Shown piece by piece: positions 8,069-17,108 of a stretch of 64,000 nucleotides of DNA. The first letter of the stretch is position 1; each line of letters starts with the position of its first letter. Below the pieces are notes generated by a model. It saw only the letters and a program-made list of their open reading frames with translations. It was not told the origin of the DNA and did no database searches. The stretch lies in the NCBI RefSeq assembly GCF_035818635.1, contig NZ_JAYLLH010000012.1, forward strand, positions 1 through 64,000, in the 5' to 3' direction. Source of the stretch: Mesobacterium_A hydrothermale (GTDB lineage Bacteria > Pseudomonadota > Alphaproteobacteria > Rhodobacterales > Rhodobacteraceae). Made by a program: the position numbers and the translations under genes.

Positions 8069-8180
8069 GGGCGTGTCCTTTCGCAAAATCACTGAGGGTT
8101 TGATATAGGCATGACGGATGATTGCAACCAGTGACAGGCACGGGTAATCCACCGGGGTTGCAAGGAAAGGACGACAGGCG

Positions 8181-9308
8181 ATGGCGCAGACGGGCTTTGT
8201 GAAGCTGGCGCAGGACGGCAAGGCGCGCACCGGGGTGATCACCACACCGCGCGGAGAGATCCGCACCCCGGCCTTCATGCCGGTGGGCACGGCGGCGACG
8301 GTCAAGGCGATGCTGCCGGAAAGTGTGCGGGCCACCGGTGCCGATATCCTGCTGGGCAACACCTACCATCTGATGCTGCGGCCAACCGCGGAACGGATCG
8401 ACCGGCTGGGCGGGCTGCACAGGTTCATGAACTGGGACCGGCCGATCCTGACCGATTCCGGCGGGTTCCAGGTGATGAGCCTGTCCGGGCTGCGCAAGCT
8501 GACCGAGGCGGGCGTGACCTTCAAATCCCATATCGACGGGTCGAAACACATGCTGTCGCCGGAACGCTCGATGGAGATCCAGCGCCTGCTGGGGTCGGAC
8601 ATCGTGATGTGTTTCGACGAATGCCCCGCACTGCCCGCGGATCGCGACAGGATCACCCAGTCGATGCGGCTGTCGATGCGCTGGGCCGCGCGTTCGCGCG
8701 AGGCTTTCGGCGACCGGCCCGGGCACATGCTGTTCGGCATTCAGCAGGGCGGGCTGGAACAAGACCTGCGGGGCGAAAGCGCCGAGGCGCTGAAGGCGAT
8801 CGGGTTCGACGGCTATGCCGTCGGGGGCCTGGCCGTGGGCGAAGGGCAGGAGGCGATGTTCGGCTGCCTGGACTATGCGCCCGACATGCTGCCCGAGGAC
8901 AAGCCGCGCTACCTGATGGGGGTGGGCAAACCCGATGACATCGTGGGCGCGGTGAAACGCGGGGTCGACATGATGGATTGCGTCCTGCCGTCCCGGTCGG
9001 GGCGCACGGGGCAGGTGTTCACCCGGCGCGGCGTGCTGAACATCAAGAACGCCCGCCACCAGGACGACCCGCGGCCGCTGGACGAGGCCTGCAGCTGCCC
9101 GGCCTGCACCGGGTATTCCCGGGCCTACCTGCACCACGTGTTCCGCGCGCAGGAGATCATCAGCTCGATGCTGCTGACCTGGCACAACCTGCATTATTTC
9201 CAGGAGATCATGGCGGGGATGCGCGCCGCGATCGCCGAGGGACGGTTCGACGCCTGGGAGGCGGAGTTCCACGCCACCCGGGCGCTTGGGGATATCGAGC
9301 CGCTGTAG
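8181..9308 (+). CDS. tgt: tRNA-guanine transglycosylase
   Basis: A 375-residue Tgt that exchanges guanine-34 for preQ1 in GUN-anticodon tRNAs on the route to queuosine. Residues recognised: Asp92 in TDSGGFQVMSL, the GIQQGG and GGLAVGE substrate loops, the nucleophile Asp266 in MMDCVLPSRSGRTG, and a zinc site of Cys304, Cys306, Cys309 and His337 (CSCPACTGYSR, then LLTWHNLHY). The length is normal. No queuosine-biosynthesis neighbours are in view. The next gene (purB) is convergent. Confidence 0.97.
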   Translation: MAQTGFVKLAQDGKARTGVITTPRGEIRTPAFMPVGTAATVKAMLPESVRATGADILLGNTYHLMLRPTAERIDRLGGLHRFMNWDRPILTDSGGFQVMSLSGLRKLTEAGVTFKSHIDGSKHMLSPERSMEIQRLLGSDIVMCFDECPALPADRDRITQSMRLSMRWAARSREAFGDRPGHMLFGIQQGGLEQDLRGESAEALKAIGFDGYAVGGLAVGEGQEAMFGCLDYAPDMLPEDKPRYLMGVGKPDDIVGAVKRGVDMMDCVLPSRSGRTGQVFTRRGVLNIKNARHQDDPRPLDEACSCPACTGYSRAYLHHVFRAQEIISSMLLTWHNLHYFQEIMAGMRAAIAEGRFDAWEAEFHATRALGDIEPL

Positions 9309-9314
9309 CGCGGA

Positions 9315-9435
9315 ACGCCGCCCGGCGGGCGGCGTGCAATGGAAGCCCGGGCAAGCCCGGGCGGGGGAAAGGGGGCGCTGCCCCCTCTGGGCCTTTGGCC
9401 CATTCACCCCCGGGATATTTTCCGGCAAGATGATC
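9315..9435 (+). repeat. GC hairpin and intergenic repeat after tgt
   Basis: ACGCCGCCC/GGGCGGCGT (9315-9335) forms a 9-bp stem just after the tgt stop. A GGGGGC/GCCCCC hairpin follows near 9371-9385, then the tail CGGGATATTTTCCGGC plus AAGATGAT (9411-9434). It lies between convergent tgt and purB and probably insulates both. Confidence 0.75.
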
Positions 9436-9442
9436 TGGACTG

Positions 9443-10750
9443 TCAGCTTTCGCCGAAGACGCGCCCGAAGATCGTGTCGACGTGCTTGGTATGGTAGCCC
9501 ATGTCGAATTTCTCGTTGATGCCGTCGGTGCCGAGGGCCGCGACGACATCCGCGTCGGCCAGCAGCTGTTCGCGGAAATCGACGCGGTCTTCCCAGACTT
9601 TCAGCGCGTTGCGCTGGACCATGGCATAGGCGTCTTCGCGGCTGACGCCGGCCTGGGTCAGTGCCAGAAGAACACGTTGGCTCATCACCAGCCCGGGGAA
9701 CTTGTTCATGTTGTCGCGCATGTTGTCGGGGAAGATCAGCATCTTGTCGATGACACCCGCGAGACGGTTCAGGGCGAAATCGAGCGTCACGGTGGCATCG
9801 GGGCCGATGCCCCGTTCGACCGAGCTGTGCGAGATGTCGCGTTCGTGCCAGAGCGCCACGTTTTCCATCGCCGGAATCACCGTCATCCGCACGAGACGGG
9901 CGAGGCCGGTCAGGTTTTCGGTCAGCACCGGGTTTTTCTTGTGCGGCATGGCCGAGGAGCCTTTCTGGCCCATCGAGAAGAATTCCGCGCCTTCCAGAAC
10001 CTCTGTCCGCTGCATGTGGCGGATCTCGATCGCGACGTTTTCGATGCTGGAGGCGATGACGCCGAGCACGGCGAAGAACATGGCGTGGCGGTCGCGCGGG
10101 ATGACCTGGGTGCTGATCGGTTCCGGGGTCAGGCCCATCATCTTGCAGACGTGGTCTTCGACCGCGGGGTCGATATTTGCGAACGTGCCGACCGCGCCCG
10201 AGATGGCGCCGGTGGCGACCTCGGCCCGGGCCTGTTGCAGGCGGGCCTTGTTGCGGTCCATCTCGGCGTAGAAGCGGGCGAAGGTCAGACCCATGGTGGT
10301 GGGTTCGGCATGGATGCCGTGGCTGCGGCCGACCCGCAGGGTCATCTTGTGCTCGAACGCGCGTTTCTTGAGCGCGGCCAGTACCTTGTCGAGATCGGCC
10401 AGAAGGATGTCGGCGGCGCGGACAAGCTGCACGTTCAGACAGGTGTCGAGCACGTCCGAGGAGGTCATGCCCTGGTGTACGAAGCGGGCCTCGTCGCTGC
10501 CCACATGTTCGGCGAGATGGGTGAGGAAGGCGATCACGTCATGCTTGGTCACCGCCTCGATCTCGTCGATGCGGGCGACGTCGAATTCCACGTCTTTGGC
10601 TTTCCAGACGGCTTCGGCGTTTTCCCTGGGGATCACGCCAAGCGCGGCCTGGGCGTCGCAGGCGTGGGCCTCGATTTCATACCAGATCTTGAACTTGGTG
10701 GCGGGCTCCCAGATGGCGGTCATCTCGGGTCTTGCATAGCGGGGGATCAT
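9443..10750 (-). CDS. purB: Adenylosuccinate lyase
   Basis: A 435-residue lyase of the fumarase/aspartase superfamily. It acts twice in purine synthesis: SAICAR to AICAR, and adenylosuccinate to AMP, releasing fumarate. The signature GSSAMPHKKNP is intact, with the flexible loop carrying the catalytic serine. HGIHAEPTTMGLTFARF and QGMTSSDVLDT are the other conserved blocks, with the catalytic histidine in the former. The start MIPRYARPEM was chosen because this is the conserved family N-terminus; the frame extends 22 codons further without family character. The Shine-Dalgarno is weak. Confidence 0.96.
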   Translation of the reverse strand: MIPRYARPEMTAIWEPATKFKIWYEIEAHACDAQAALGVIPRENAEAVWKAKDVEFDVARIDEIEAVTKHDVIAFLTHLAEHVGSDEARFVHQGMTSSDVLDTCLNVQLVRAADILLADLDKVLAALKKRAFEHKMTLRVGRSHGIHAEPTTMGLTFARFYAEMDRNKARLQQARAEVATGAISGAVGTFANIDPAVEDHVCKMMGLTPEPISTQVIPRDRHAMFFAVLGVIASSIENVAIEIRHMQRTEVLEGAEFFSMGQKGSSAMPHKKNPVLTENLTGLARLVRMTVIPAMENVALWHERDISHSSVERGIGPDATVTLDFALNRLAGVIDKMLIFPDNMRDNMNKFPGLVMSQRVLLALTQAGVSREDAYAMVQRNALKVWEDRVDFREQLLADADVVAALGTDGINEKFDMGYHTKHVDTIFGRVFGES

Positions 10751-10859
10751 GGCGCGCGCTTTCGTGGTTGTTCGGGAATTGCGCGCGGGTTTAGACCGGG
10801 GGGGCGTGCGGGGCAAGGCATCGCGCGGGGGCTGAGGCGGTTTGCCATGGGGGAACGCG

Positions 10860-11246
10860 GTGAGACTGGCGGATTTCGAGGGGCGCTGGCGGTTGGAGCG
10901 GGTGATCGAGGACCGTTTGGGCGGCCCGGCGCGGTTTTCCGGTGAAGCGGCGTTCGTGCCGGACGGGATCGGGCTGGTTTACGAGGAGCGGGGGTGGCTG
11001 GACGCCCCCGCCGGCCGGTTCCAGGCGGAGCGGCGGTATCTTTGGCGCGAGGACGGGCAGGGGATTGTCGTCTGTTTCGACGACGGGCGGTTCTTTCACC
11101 GGATCGGTGCGGAGGCGGCCCATTGGTGTGAGGCGGACGATTACCGGGTGCGGTATGATTTCAGTGGCTGGCCCGTTTGGCGGGCGGTCTGGCGGGTGAC
11201 GGGGCCGCGCAAGGACTATCTGATGGACAGCGTGTACCGGCGGTGA
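10860..11246 (+). CDS. DUF6314 family protein
   Basis: A roughly 128-residue protein matching my recollection of the DUF6314 family: LADFEGRWRLERVIED at the N-terminus, a central FSGEAAFVPDGIGLVYEERG and a C-terminal RVTGPRKDYLMDSVYRR. The fold is likely a small beta-barrel of lipocalin type (inference); the function is unknown. The start is probably GTG at 10860, which has GGGGGAA 5 nt upstream; a TTG at 10842 in the same frame is the alternative. It is divergent from purB and convergent with prfC. Confidence 0.78.
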   Translation: MRLADFEGRWRLERVIEDRLGGPARFSGEAAFVPDGIGLVYEERGWLDAPAGRFQAERRYLWREDGQGIVVCFDDGRFFHRIGAEAAHWCEADDYRVRYDFSGWPVWRAVWRVTGPRKDYLMDSVYRR

Positions 11247-11248
11247 GG

Positions 11249-11314
11249 CGGGGGCTCTGCCCCCTCTGGGCCTGCGGCCCATTCACCCCTGGAGTATTTG
11301 GAGAAAGATGAAAG
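11249..11314 (+). repeat. Intergenic repeat, GGAGAAAGATGAAAG variant
   Basis: A GGGGGC/GCCCCC hairpin, then a GGGCCTGCGGCCC hairpin, then CCCCTGGAGTATTTGGAG and AAAGATGAAAG. It lies between the convergent DUF6314 and prfC genes. The same tail occurs twice around 22557-22635 and at 35171. Confidence 0.75.
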
Positions 11315-11323
11315 AGCGGCGGG

Positions 11324-12931
11324 TCAGACCATCATTTCCTTGGTCGCGGACAGGGTCACGTCGGGATAGTCGCGGATCACGCGGTCGATGTCCCATTGCA
11401 GCCGGGTGAGGTAGACCACGTCGCCGTCATTGTCGTGACCGATGTGCTGCTTGTTGGCGTTGATCAGTTTGTCGACCGCCGCCTTGGGGCCGGTGACCCA
11501 GCGGGCCGAGGTGAATTGCGAGGGCTCGAACCGGACGGGCAGGCCATATTCCAGTTCGATGCGGCTGCCCAGAACCTCGAATTGCAGAGCGCCGACGACG
11601 CCGACGATGAAGCCGGAGCCGATCATCGGCTTGAAGACCTTGGCGGCGCCTTCCTCGGCGAATTGCATCAGCGCCTTTTCCAGGTGCTTGGCCTTCATCG
11701 GATCGCCCGCGCGCACGCCTTGCAAGAGTTCCGGCGCGAAGCTGGGGATGCCGGTGACCTTGAGCGTTTCGCCTTCGGTCAGGGTGTCGCCGATGCGCAA
11801 CTGGCCGTGGTTCGGGATGCCGATGATGTCGCCCGCCCAGGCTTCTTCCGCAAGTTCACGGTCGGCGGCCAGGAACAGCACGGGGTTCGACACGGCCATC
11901 GGTTTCTTGCTGCGCACATGGGTCAGTTTCATGCCGCGCCGGAAGTGGCCGGAGGCAAGGCGGACGAAGGCGACGCGGTCGCGATGCTTGGGATCCATGT
12001 TCGCCTGAACTTTGAAGACGAAGCCGGAAACCTTTGTTTCTTCGGGAGAAATCTGGCGTGGCTCGGCGGATTGCGGTTGCGGCTCGGGGCCGTATTCGCC
12101 GATTCCGTCCATCAGTTCCTTGACGCCGAAGCTGTTGATGGCAGAGCCGAACCAGATCGGGGTCATGTGCCCTTCGAGTACCGCCTGCGGGTCGAGCGTG
12201 GGCAGCAGTTCGCGGGCCATCTCGACCTCTTCCTGCAACTGTACGAGCAGGTGAGCGGACACGTGTTCGGCCAGTTTGGGATCATCCAGCCCTTTGATTT
12301 CAATGGTTTCCGCGACCTTGTTGCGGTCGGCGCGGTCCATCAGTTCCAGCCGGTCGTGGATCAGGTCATAACACCCCAGGAAATCACGCCCCATGCCGAT
12401 GGGCCAGCTTGCCGGGGTCACGTCGATGGCCAGGTTTTCCTGGATTTCATCGATGATTTCAAACGTGTCTCGGCTTTCGCGGTCCATCTTGTTGCAGAAG
12501 GTGAAGATCGGCAGGTCGCGCAGGCGGCAGACTTCGAACAGCTTTTTCGTCTGGCTTTCGACGCCCTTGGCGCCGTCGATCACCATGACCGCCGCATCCA
12601 CCGCCGTCAGGGTGCGATAGGTGTCTTCCGAGAAGTCCGAGTGCCCCGGTGTATCGACAAGATTAAAGCGGAAGGTCTTGAAATCGAATGACATTGCCGA
12701 GGCCGAGACCGAGATGCCACGGTCCTGTTCCATCTTCATGAAGTCCGACCGGGTGCGCCGCGCCTCGCCCTTGGCGCGGACCTGACCGGCCATCTGGATG
12801 GCGCCGCCGTAGAGCAGGAATTTCTCGGTCAGAGTCGTCTTGCCCGCGTCGGGATGCGAGATGATGGCAAAGGTTCGGCGCCGGGCGATCTCGGCGGGAA
12901 GGTCGGGGCGGTTGGGTGCGGCGTCAAGCAT
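11324..12931 (-). CDS. prfC: Peptide chain release factor 3
   Basis: A 535-residue translational GTPase that removes RF1/RF2 from the ribosome after termination. The G domain shows SHPDAGKTT (25-33, P-loop), the switch region DRGISVSASAM, DTPGHSDF (G3) and NKMD (G4). The C-terminal part with FEPSQFTSARWV is typical of RF3 and distinguishes it from EF-G. Length matches the 525-540 norm. The start at 12931 was chosen because MLDAAPNRPDLPAEIARRRTF fits the family. A striking 11-bp tandem array lies 57-100 nt upstream of the start. Confidence 0.95.
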   Translation of the reverse strand: MLDAAPNRPDLPAEIARRRTFAIISHPDAGKTTLTEKFLLYGGAIQMAGQVRAKGEARRTRSDFMKMEQDRGISVSASAMSFDFKTFRFNLVDTPGHSDFSEDTYRTLTAVDAAVMVIDGAKGVESQTKKLFEVCRLRDLPIFTFCNKMDRESRDTFEIIDEIQENLAIDVTPASWPIGMGRDFLGCYDLIHDRLELMDRADRNKVAETIEIKGLDDPKLAEHVSAHLLVQLQEEVEMARELLPTLDPQAVLEGHMTPIWFGSAINSFGVKELMDGIGEYGPEPQPQSAEPRQISPEETKVSGFVFKVQANMDPKHRDRVAFVRLASGHFRRGMKLTHVRSKKPMAVSNPVLFLAADRELAEEAWAGDIIGIPNHGQLRIGDTLTEGETLKVTGIPSFAPELLQGVRAGDPMKAKHLEKALMQFAEEGAAKVFKPMIGSGFIVGVVGALQFEVLGSRIELEYGLPVRFEPSQFTSARWVTGPKAAVDKLINANKQHIGHDNDGDVVYLTRLQWDIDRVIRDYPDVTLSATKEMMV

Positions 12932-12987
12932 GGCGCGCCGTATATTTCGGCGCGTGCGGCTTGGCAAGAAAATCGCGAGTCCGATGG

Positions 12988-13031
12988 GCACAATCGATGC
13001 ACAATCCATGCACATTGTATGCGCATGCGAT
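12988..13031. repeat. Four imperfect 11-bp tandem units upstream of prfC
   Basis: Units GCACAATCGAT, GCACAATCCAT, GCACATTGTAT and GCGCATGCGAT follow each other without gaps. The block sits in the 105-nt gap between the Hint gene and prfC. An 11-bp step keeps each unit on about the same face of the helix, so a protein-binding array is possible. Confidence 0.7.
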
Positions 13032-13036
13032 GTGGC

Positions 13037-14053
13037 TCAGCCCGTCGATGACCGCCTGAGCCGGTCGGCGGTATCCGCGCCGCGCAAAAGCTTGCGCTCG
13101 ACCTCCAGATCGTCGTGCGAGGTTTGCGAGTGGCCGGGCAGGAGCTGGTCGAGCGCGGCCTGCATCTCTGGCGGGAGGGCAGCAGAGGTGCGGCTGTCGA
13201 CCATCATGGATTCGACTGCGATGCCTTCGGCAAAGACGATCTGATGCTGATCGAACAGCATCTGGTAATAATCGACGAACCCGCCGGGGTCGAAACGCAC
13301 GCTGTCGCCGTTCACAAGGTGACGGGCACGCACCAACAGTTCGGCACGGCCGGCGCCCAGTTCGTCATTGCGCTGATAGATGAACAGGCGGTGATCGGGG
13401 GACACCCGCAAATCGCCCAGGTTGTTCAGCACGCCCGCGCGGATCAGCACCGGGGCAAAGCTGCCGGTGGCGCGCAGGGTGGTCTGGCCGAGCCACCGGA
13501 TTTCCTGCGGGCCGGCGTCGCGGGTCAGGACGCGGTCGCCGATCTTCAGGTCTTCGACGCGGCGCTGTTCGCCGGTCGCCATCGTGATGTGGGTACCCGC
13601 GGTGAAGGAAACGCAGGCCATCTGGGCGAATTTCTGTAGCGCCGCCTCGGGCGAGATGCCGACCAGTGTCAGGCCGGTTTTCGGCGCCAGCGGGGACAAC
13701 GGCATCAGGTAGACGGCGGCGGCATTGCCGTTGGTCGTGACCTCGACCAGGATCAGCGCCTCTGTCGTGTCGCCTTGCGGTGTCATGAAGGTCAGGCAGG
13801 CATCCAGGTAGAGATCCGCGCCCGGGGTGCCGATATCGCTGTCGCGGGCCACACGGTAGGGCGGAATCCGGTCCGCCACCAACCGCAGGGTGCGTTCGGG
13901 CGCGTCGGTGGCCAGTTCATAGACATCGTCCAGCATCAGGTCTTCGGCATAGCTGAGCGTGTCGCCGTCGTTGGCACCGTTCACGACGCGCAGATCGGAG
14001 GCGGCATAAACGCTGACGCTTTGGACATGGGGTTTGGATCGCTGACGGGACAT
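13037..14053 (-). CDS. Hint-domain protein
   Basis: A 338-residue protein. Residues about 145-290 form a Hint (Hedgehog/intein) domain of the Hint_2 type seen in Rhodobacteraceae: VSFTAGTHITMATGEQRRVE, then EDLKIGDRVLTRDAGPQEIRWLG and the later block LRVSPDHRLFIYQR. The usual nucleophile position before FTAGT is Ser149, with a Cys two residues earlier (Cys147); so autoprocessing, if any, would use one of these. The N-terminal 140 residues are not recognised. No signal peptide is visible. It is divergent from the next gene and stands upstream of prfC on the same strand. Confidence 0.85.
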   Translation of the reverse strand: MSRQRSKPHVQSVSVYAASDLRVVNGANDGDTLSYAEDLMLDDVYELATDAPERTLRLVADRIPPYRVARDSDIGTPGADLYLDACLTFMTPQGDTTEALILVEVTTNGNAAAVYLMPLSPLAPKTGLTLVGISPEAALQKFAQMACVSFTAGTHITMATGEQRRVEDLKIGDRVLTRDAGPQEIRWLGQTTLRATGSFAPVLIRAGVLNNLGDLRVSPDHRLFIYQRNDELGAGRAELLVRARHLVNGDSVRFDPGGFVDYYQMLFDQHQIVFAEGIAVESMMVDSRTSAALPPEMQAALDQLLPGHSQTSHDDLEVERKLLRGADTADRLRRSSTG

Positions 14054-14190
14054 GGCACCAGGAACTGTTGTGGCGCGGGGTTTGGCCGCGCGCAGGGATG
14101 GACCTTCATCCTATCGCAGGTCAATGTGTCCTCAAATGGCCGGCTGTTCGGCGATTTGTCGACAGCGGTCACGGAACAGGGAGATTTCGG

Positions 14191-14970
14191 ATGGATCTGG
14201 GTATTCGCGGGAAAAAGGCGCTGGTCTGCGCGTCGAGCAAGGGGCTTGGCCGCGGCTGTGCCGAGGCGCTGGCGGCCGAAGGCGTCAACCTTGTGATGAA
14301 CGCGCGCGGGGTCGAGATGCTGGAGGCAACAGCGGCAGAGATTCGTGCCCGCCATGGCGTCGAGGTGGTGACCGTGGCCGCCGATGTGACCACGCCAGAG
14401 GGGCAGGCAGCGGTGATCGCGGCGGCCGAAGGGGCCGATATCCTTGTCAACAATGCCGGCGGCCCGCCCCCGGGGATGTGGACCGACTGGGACCGCGCGG
14501 ATTTCATCAAGGCGCTGGATGCCAACATGCTGACCCCCATCGCGCTGATCAAGGCGCTGGTACCGGCGATGATGGAGCGGGGCTGGGGCCGGGTGGTCAA
14601 CATCACCTCGCAAAGCGTCAAGGCGCCGATCCCGCAGCTGGGCCTGTCCAATTCCGCGCGCGCCGGGCTGACGGGCTATGTCGCGGGCACCGCGCGGCAG
14701 GTGGCGCCCTTTGGCGTGACGATCAACAACCTGCTGCCGGGGTCGCATGACACCGACCGGATCGTGGCGCTGGAAAAGTCGATTTCGGCCACCCAGGGCA
14801 TCACGATGGAACAGGCCCGCAAGGACCGTACCGGCGGCATACCCGCGCAGCGCTACGGCACGATCGAGGAATTCGGCGCGGCCTGTGCGTTCCTGTGTTC
14901 GGACAAGGCGGGCTTTATCGTCGGGCAGAACATCCTGCTGGACGGCGGCGGCGTCAACGCAACGCTCTGA
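14191..14970 (+). CDS. Short-chain dehydrogenase/reductase, atypical active site
   Basis: A 259-residue Rossmann-fold SDR. It has a cofactor loop (ASSKGLG at 14-20), the NNAG motif at 87-90 and the C-terminal GQNILLDGGG typical of FabG-like members. The catalytic Ser140 is present (NITSQS), but where Tyr-x3-Lys is expected the sequence is LSNSARAG, giving Ser153 and Arg157. This NSxRxG form recurs in one SDR branch, so it may be a non-classical or non-catalytic enzyme rather than a mutant. The start has GGGAG upstream. The AlkD-like gene overlaps its stop as TGATG. Confidence 0.88.
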   Translation: MDLGIRGKKALVCASSKGLGRGCAEALAAEGVNLVMNARGVEMLEATAAEIRARHGVEVVTVAADVTTPEGQAAVIAAAEGADILVNNAGGPPPGMWTDWDRADFIKALDANMLTPIALIKALVPAMMERGWGRVVNITSQSVKAPIPQLGLSNSARAGLTGYVAGTARQVAPFGVTINNLLPGSHDTDRIVALEKSISATQGITMEQARKDRTGGIPAQRYGTIEEFGAACAFLCSDKAGFIVGQNILLDGGGVNATL

Positions 14971-16112
14971 TGGCGCGGGGGCCGGACGGGCAGGGCGGCG
15001 GCGCGGGCGTTTCGCTGTCCGATCAGCTGTTCAACGCGGCGTCGGTGGCCGATCTTGCCGCCGACTATGCGGTGTTGCCAGGGTTCGACGCTGGCCGGTT
15101 CCAGGCAGAGGTGCTGGCGGGCCTGCCCGGGCGTGGGCTGCTGGAGCGGCTCGACTGGATCGCCGATTGCGTCGCGGCACAGCTGCCGCAAGGCTTCCCC
15201 GCGATGGCAGAGGCGCTCGAGGCCGCGCTGCCGCCGGAACTGGACCCGACGCGGCGCGACGATGACTTCGGCCGGTTCATCCATGCCGTGCCCGGCATCC
15301 TGGCGGTGCGCCACGGGCTGGAGCATCACCACGACCGCGCGCTCGATCTGCTCTATGCCGCGACCCGGCGGTTTTCGATGGAGTTCTACATCCGCCCCTT
15401 CCTGAACCGCTGGCCCGACGAAACCCTGGCACGGCTGGACGACTGGGCCCGGGATGACAATTACCACGTCCGCCGGCTGGTCAGCGAAGGCACCCGGCCA
15501 AGGCTGCCCTGGGCAAAGCGGCTGACACTCGACCCGCTGGTGCCGTTGCGGTTTCTCGATGTGCTGCACAGCGATCCCACCCGTTACGTCACGCGGTCGG
15601 TGGCGAACCACATGAACGACCTGTCCAGGATCGCGCCCGAGCGGGTGTTGGCACACCTGCGCCAGTGGCACGCGGCGAACAAGCAGGAGGCGAGCGAGAT
15701 CGCCTGGATCACCCGCCACGCCCTGCGCACCGCGGTCAAGCGGGGCGAACCCGCGGCGCTCTCGCTTCTGGGCTATGCCAGCGACGCGCCGATCGACGCG
15801 CGGCTGGAACTGCTGACGCCAACCTGCGCGCGCGGCGATCCGCTGCTGTTTCGCGTGCACCTCACCGCGCCTACCCGGTGCAAGGCCCTGGTCGACTACC
15901 GCCTGCGCTTCGCGCGCCCGAACGGCAAGAGCGGTGAAAAGGTCTTCAAGCTCAAGGCGATGGACCTGCTCCCGGGTCGACCCGTCACGCTGGAAAAACG
16001 CCACAAGCTCAAGGCCGAGGCCAGCACGTTCCGCCTGCATCCCGGCCTTCATGGCCTGACGCTACAGGTGAATGGCGTCGATCGCGCAAGCACGGTGTTC
16101 GACCTGACCTAG
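14970..16112 (+). CDS. AlkD-like DNA alkylation repeat protein
   Basis: A 380-residue, largely helical protein with HEAT-like (DNA alkylation) repeats, clearest in residues about 130-280: WARDDNYHVRRLVSEGTRPRLPWAKRL is the hallmark of AlkD-like glycosylase relatives. The C-terminal 100 residues (about 280-380) look beta-rich (LFRVHLTAP..., TLQVNGVD), an extension seen in some family members. AlkD relatives excise alkylated purines, but activity here is inferred. It is translationally coupled to the upstream SDR (1-nt stop/start overlap), and followed by an intergenic repeat. Confidence 0.82.
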   Translation: MARGPDGQGGGAGVSLSDQLFNAASVADLAADYAVLPGFDAGRFQAEVLAGLPGRGLLERLDWIADCVAAQLPQGFPAMAEALEAALPPELDPTRRDDDFGRFIHAVPGILAVRHGLEHHHDRALDLLYAATRRFSMEFYIRPFLNRWPDETLARLDDWARDDNYHVRRLVSEGTRPRLPWAKRLTLDPLVPLRFLDVLHSDPTRYVTRSVANHMNDLSRIAPERVLAHLRQWHAANKQEASEIAWITRHALRTAVKRGEPAALSLLGYASDAPIDARLELLTPTCARGDPLLFRVHLTAPTRCKALVDYRLRFARPNGKSGEKVFKLKAMDLLPGRPVTLEKRHKLKAEASTFRLHPGLHGLTLQVNGVDRASTVFDLT

Positions 16113-16146
16113 GGAGCCGCACCGGTCACACAAAGCCGCGCACCTA

Positions 16147-16195
16147 TGTCTTTGGTTTTCCAAATACCTCGGGGGTTTGGGGGCAGCGCCCCCAA
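16147..16195 (-). repeat. Intergenic repeat, TATTTGGAAAACCAAAG variant
   Basis: Minus orientation: TTGGGGGC/GCCCCCAA hairpin (16177-16195) then CCCGAGGTATTTGGAAAACC and AAAGAC. It sits between the convergent AlkD-like and DUF815 genes. The core matches the copy at 130-195. Confidence 0.78.
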
Positions 16196-16256
16196 GCGCG
16201 GCACAGCCGCGCGCCCCCGGATTCCCTGGCGCGGCGCTGCCGTTCCGGTCTGCGTG

Positions 16257-17108
16257 TCAGACAGAGATCGCCACGCCCTTGCGCCCGGCCAGGTCGGTGA
16301 AGAACTGCCACGCCACCCGGCCCGAGCGGGCACCACGGGTGGCTTGCCATTCGATCGCCTCGGCGCGCAGGTCCTCGTCCGACACGGTCACGCCATAGGC
16401 GTCGCAATAGCCACGGATCATTGCCAGGTACTCGTCCTGCGAACAGGGGTGGAAGCCCAGCCACAGCCCGAACCGATCTGACAGCGACACTTTTTCCTCA
16501 ACCGCCTCTGACGGGTTGATCGCCGACGATCGTTCGTTCTCGATCATGTCGCGCGGCATCAGGTGGCGGCGGTTCGAGGTGGCGTAGAACAACACGTTCG
16601 CGGGCCGGCCTTCGATCCCGCCATCCAGAACTGCCTTCAGCGATTTGTAGTGCTGGTCGTCATGGCTGAAGCTCAGGTCGTCGCAAAACAGCAGGAACCG
16701 CGTGTCGGGCGCGGTGCGCAACAGGTTCAGCAGGCGCGATACCGACGGCAGGTCTTCGCGCTGCAATTCAACGATCTTCAAATCGTGGCCCTCGGCGCGC
16801 ACGGCGGCATGGACTGCCTTCACGACCGAGGATTTGCCCATGCCGCGCGCGCCCCACAACAGCGCGTTGTTGGCGGGCAGACCGGCGGCGAACTGGCGGG
16901 TGTTTTCCAACAGCGTGTCACGCGCCCTGTCGATCCCCAGCAGCAGGCCGATATCAACCCGGCTGACTTTCGCCACCGGTTCCAGCCGATCGGGCTCGGT
17001 GTGCCAGACAAAGGCTTCGGCACCGGCGAAATCGGGGGCTGCGCCGGGGGCCGGAGCCAGACGCTCCAGCGCCTCGGCAATGCGTGTCAGGGCCTGGGAC
17101 TTCTTCAC
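16257..17108 (-). CDS. DUF815 ATP-binding protein
   Basis: A 283-residue AAA+-type ATPase of the DUF815 family. The Walker A GARGMGKSS is at 86-94; a Walker B-like FLLFCDDLSF follows near 140-150, then a sensor-type LFYATSNRRHLMPRD and EAVEEKVSLSDRFGLWLGF. The family's role is unknown. Its ATG overlaps the tatC stop by 4 nt, so it is the last gene of the tatABC operon here. That coupling hints at a link with Tat export or folding, but nothing in the sequence proves it. Confidence 0.88.
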   Translation of the reverse strand: MKKSQALTRIAEALERLAPAPGAAPDFAGAEAFVWHTEPDRLEPVAKVSRVDIGLLLGIDRARDTLLENTRQFAAGLPANNALLWGARGMGKSSVVKAVHAAVRAEGHDLKIVELQREDLPSVSRLLNLLRTAPDTRFLLFCDDLSFSHDDQHYKSLKAVLDGGIEGRPANVLFYATSNRRHLMPRDMIENERSSAINPSEAVEEKVSLSDRFGLWLGFHPCSQDEYLAMIRGYCDAYGVTVSDEDLRAEAIEWQATRGARSGRVAWQFFTDLAGRKGVAISV

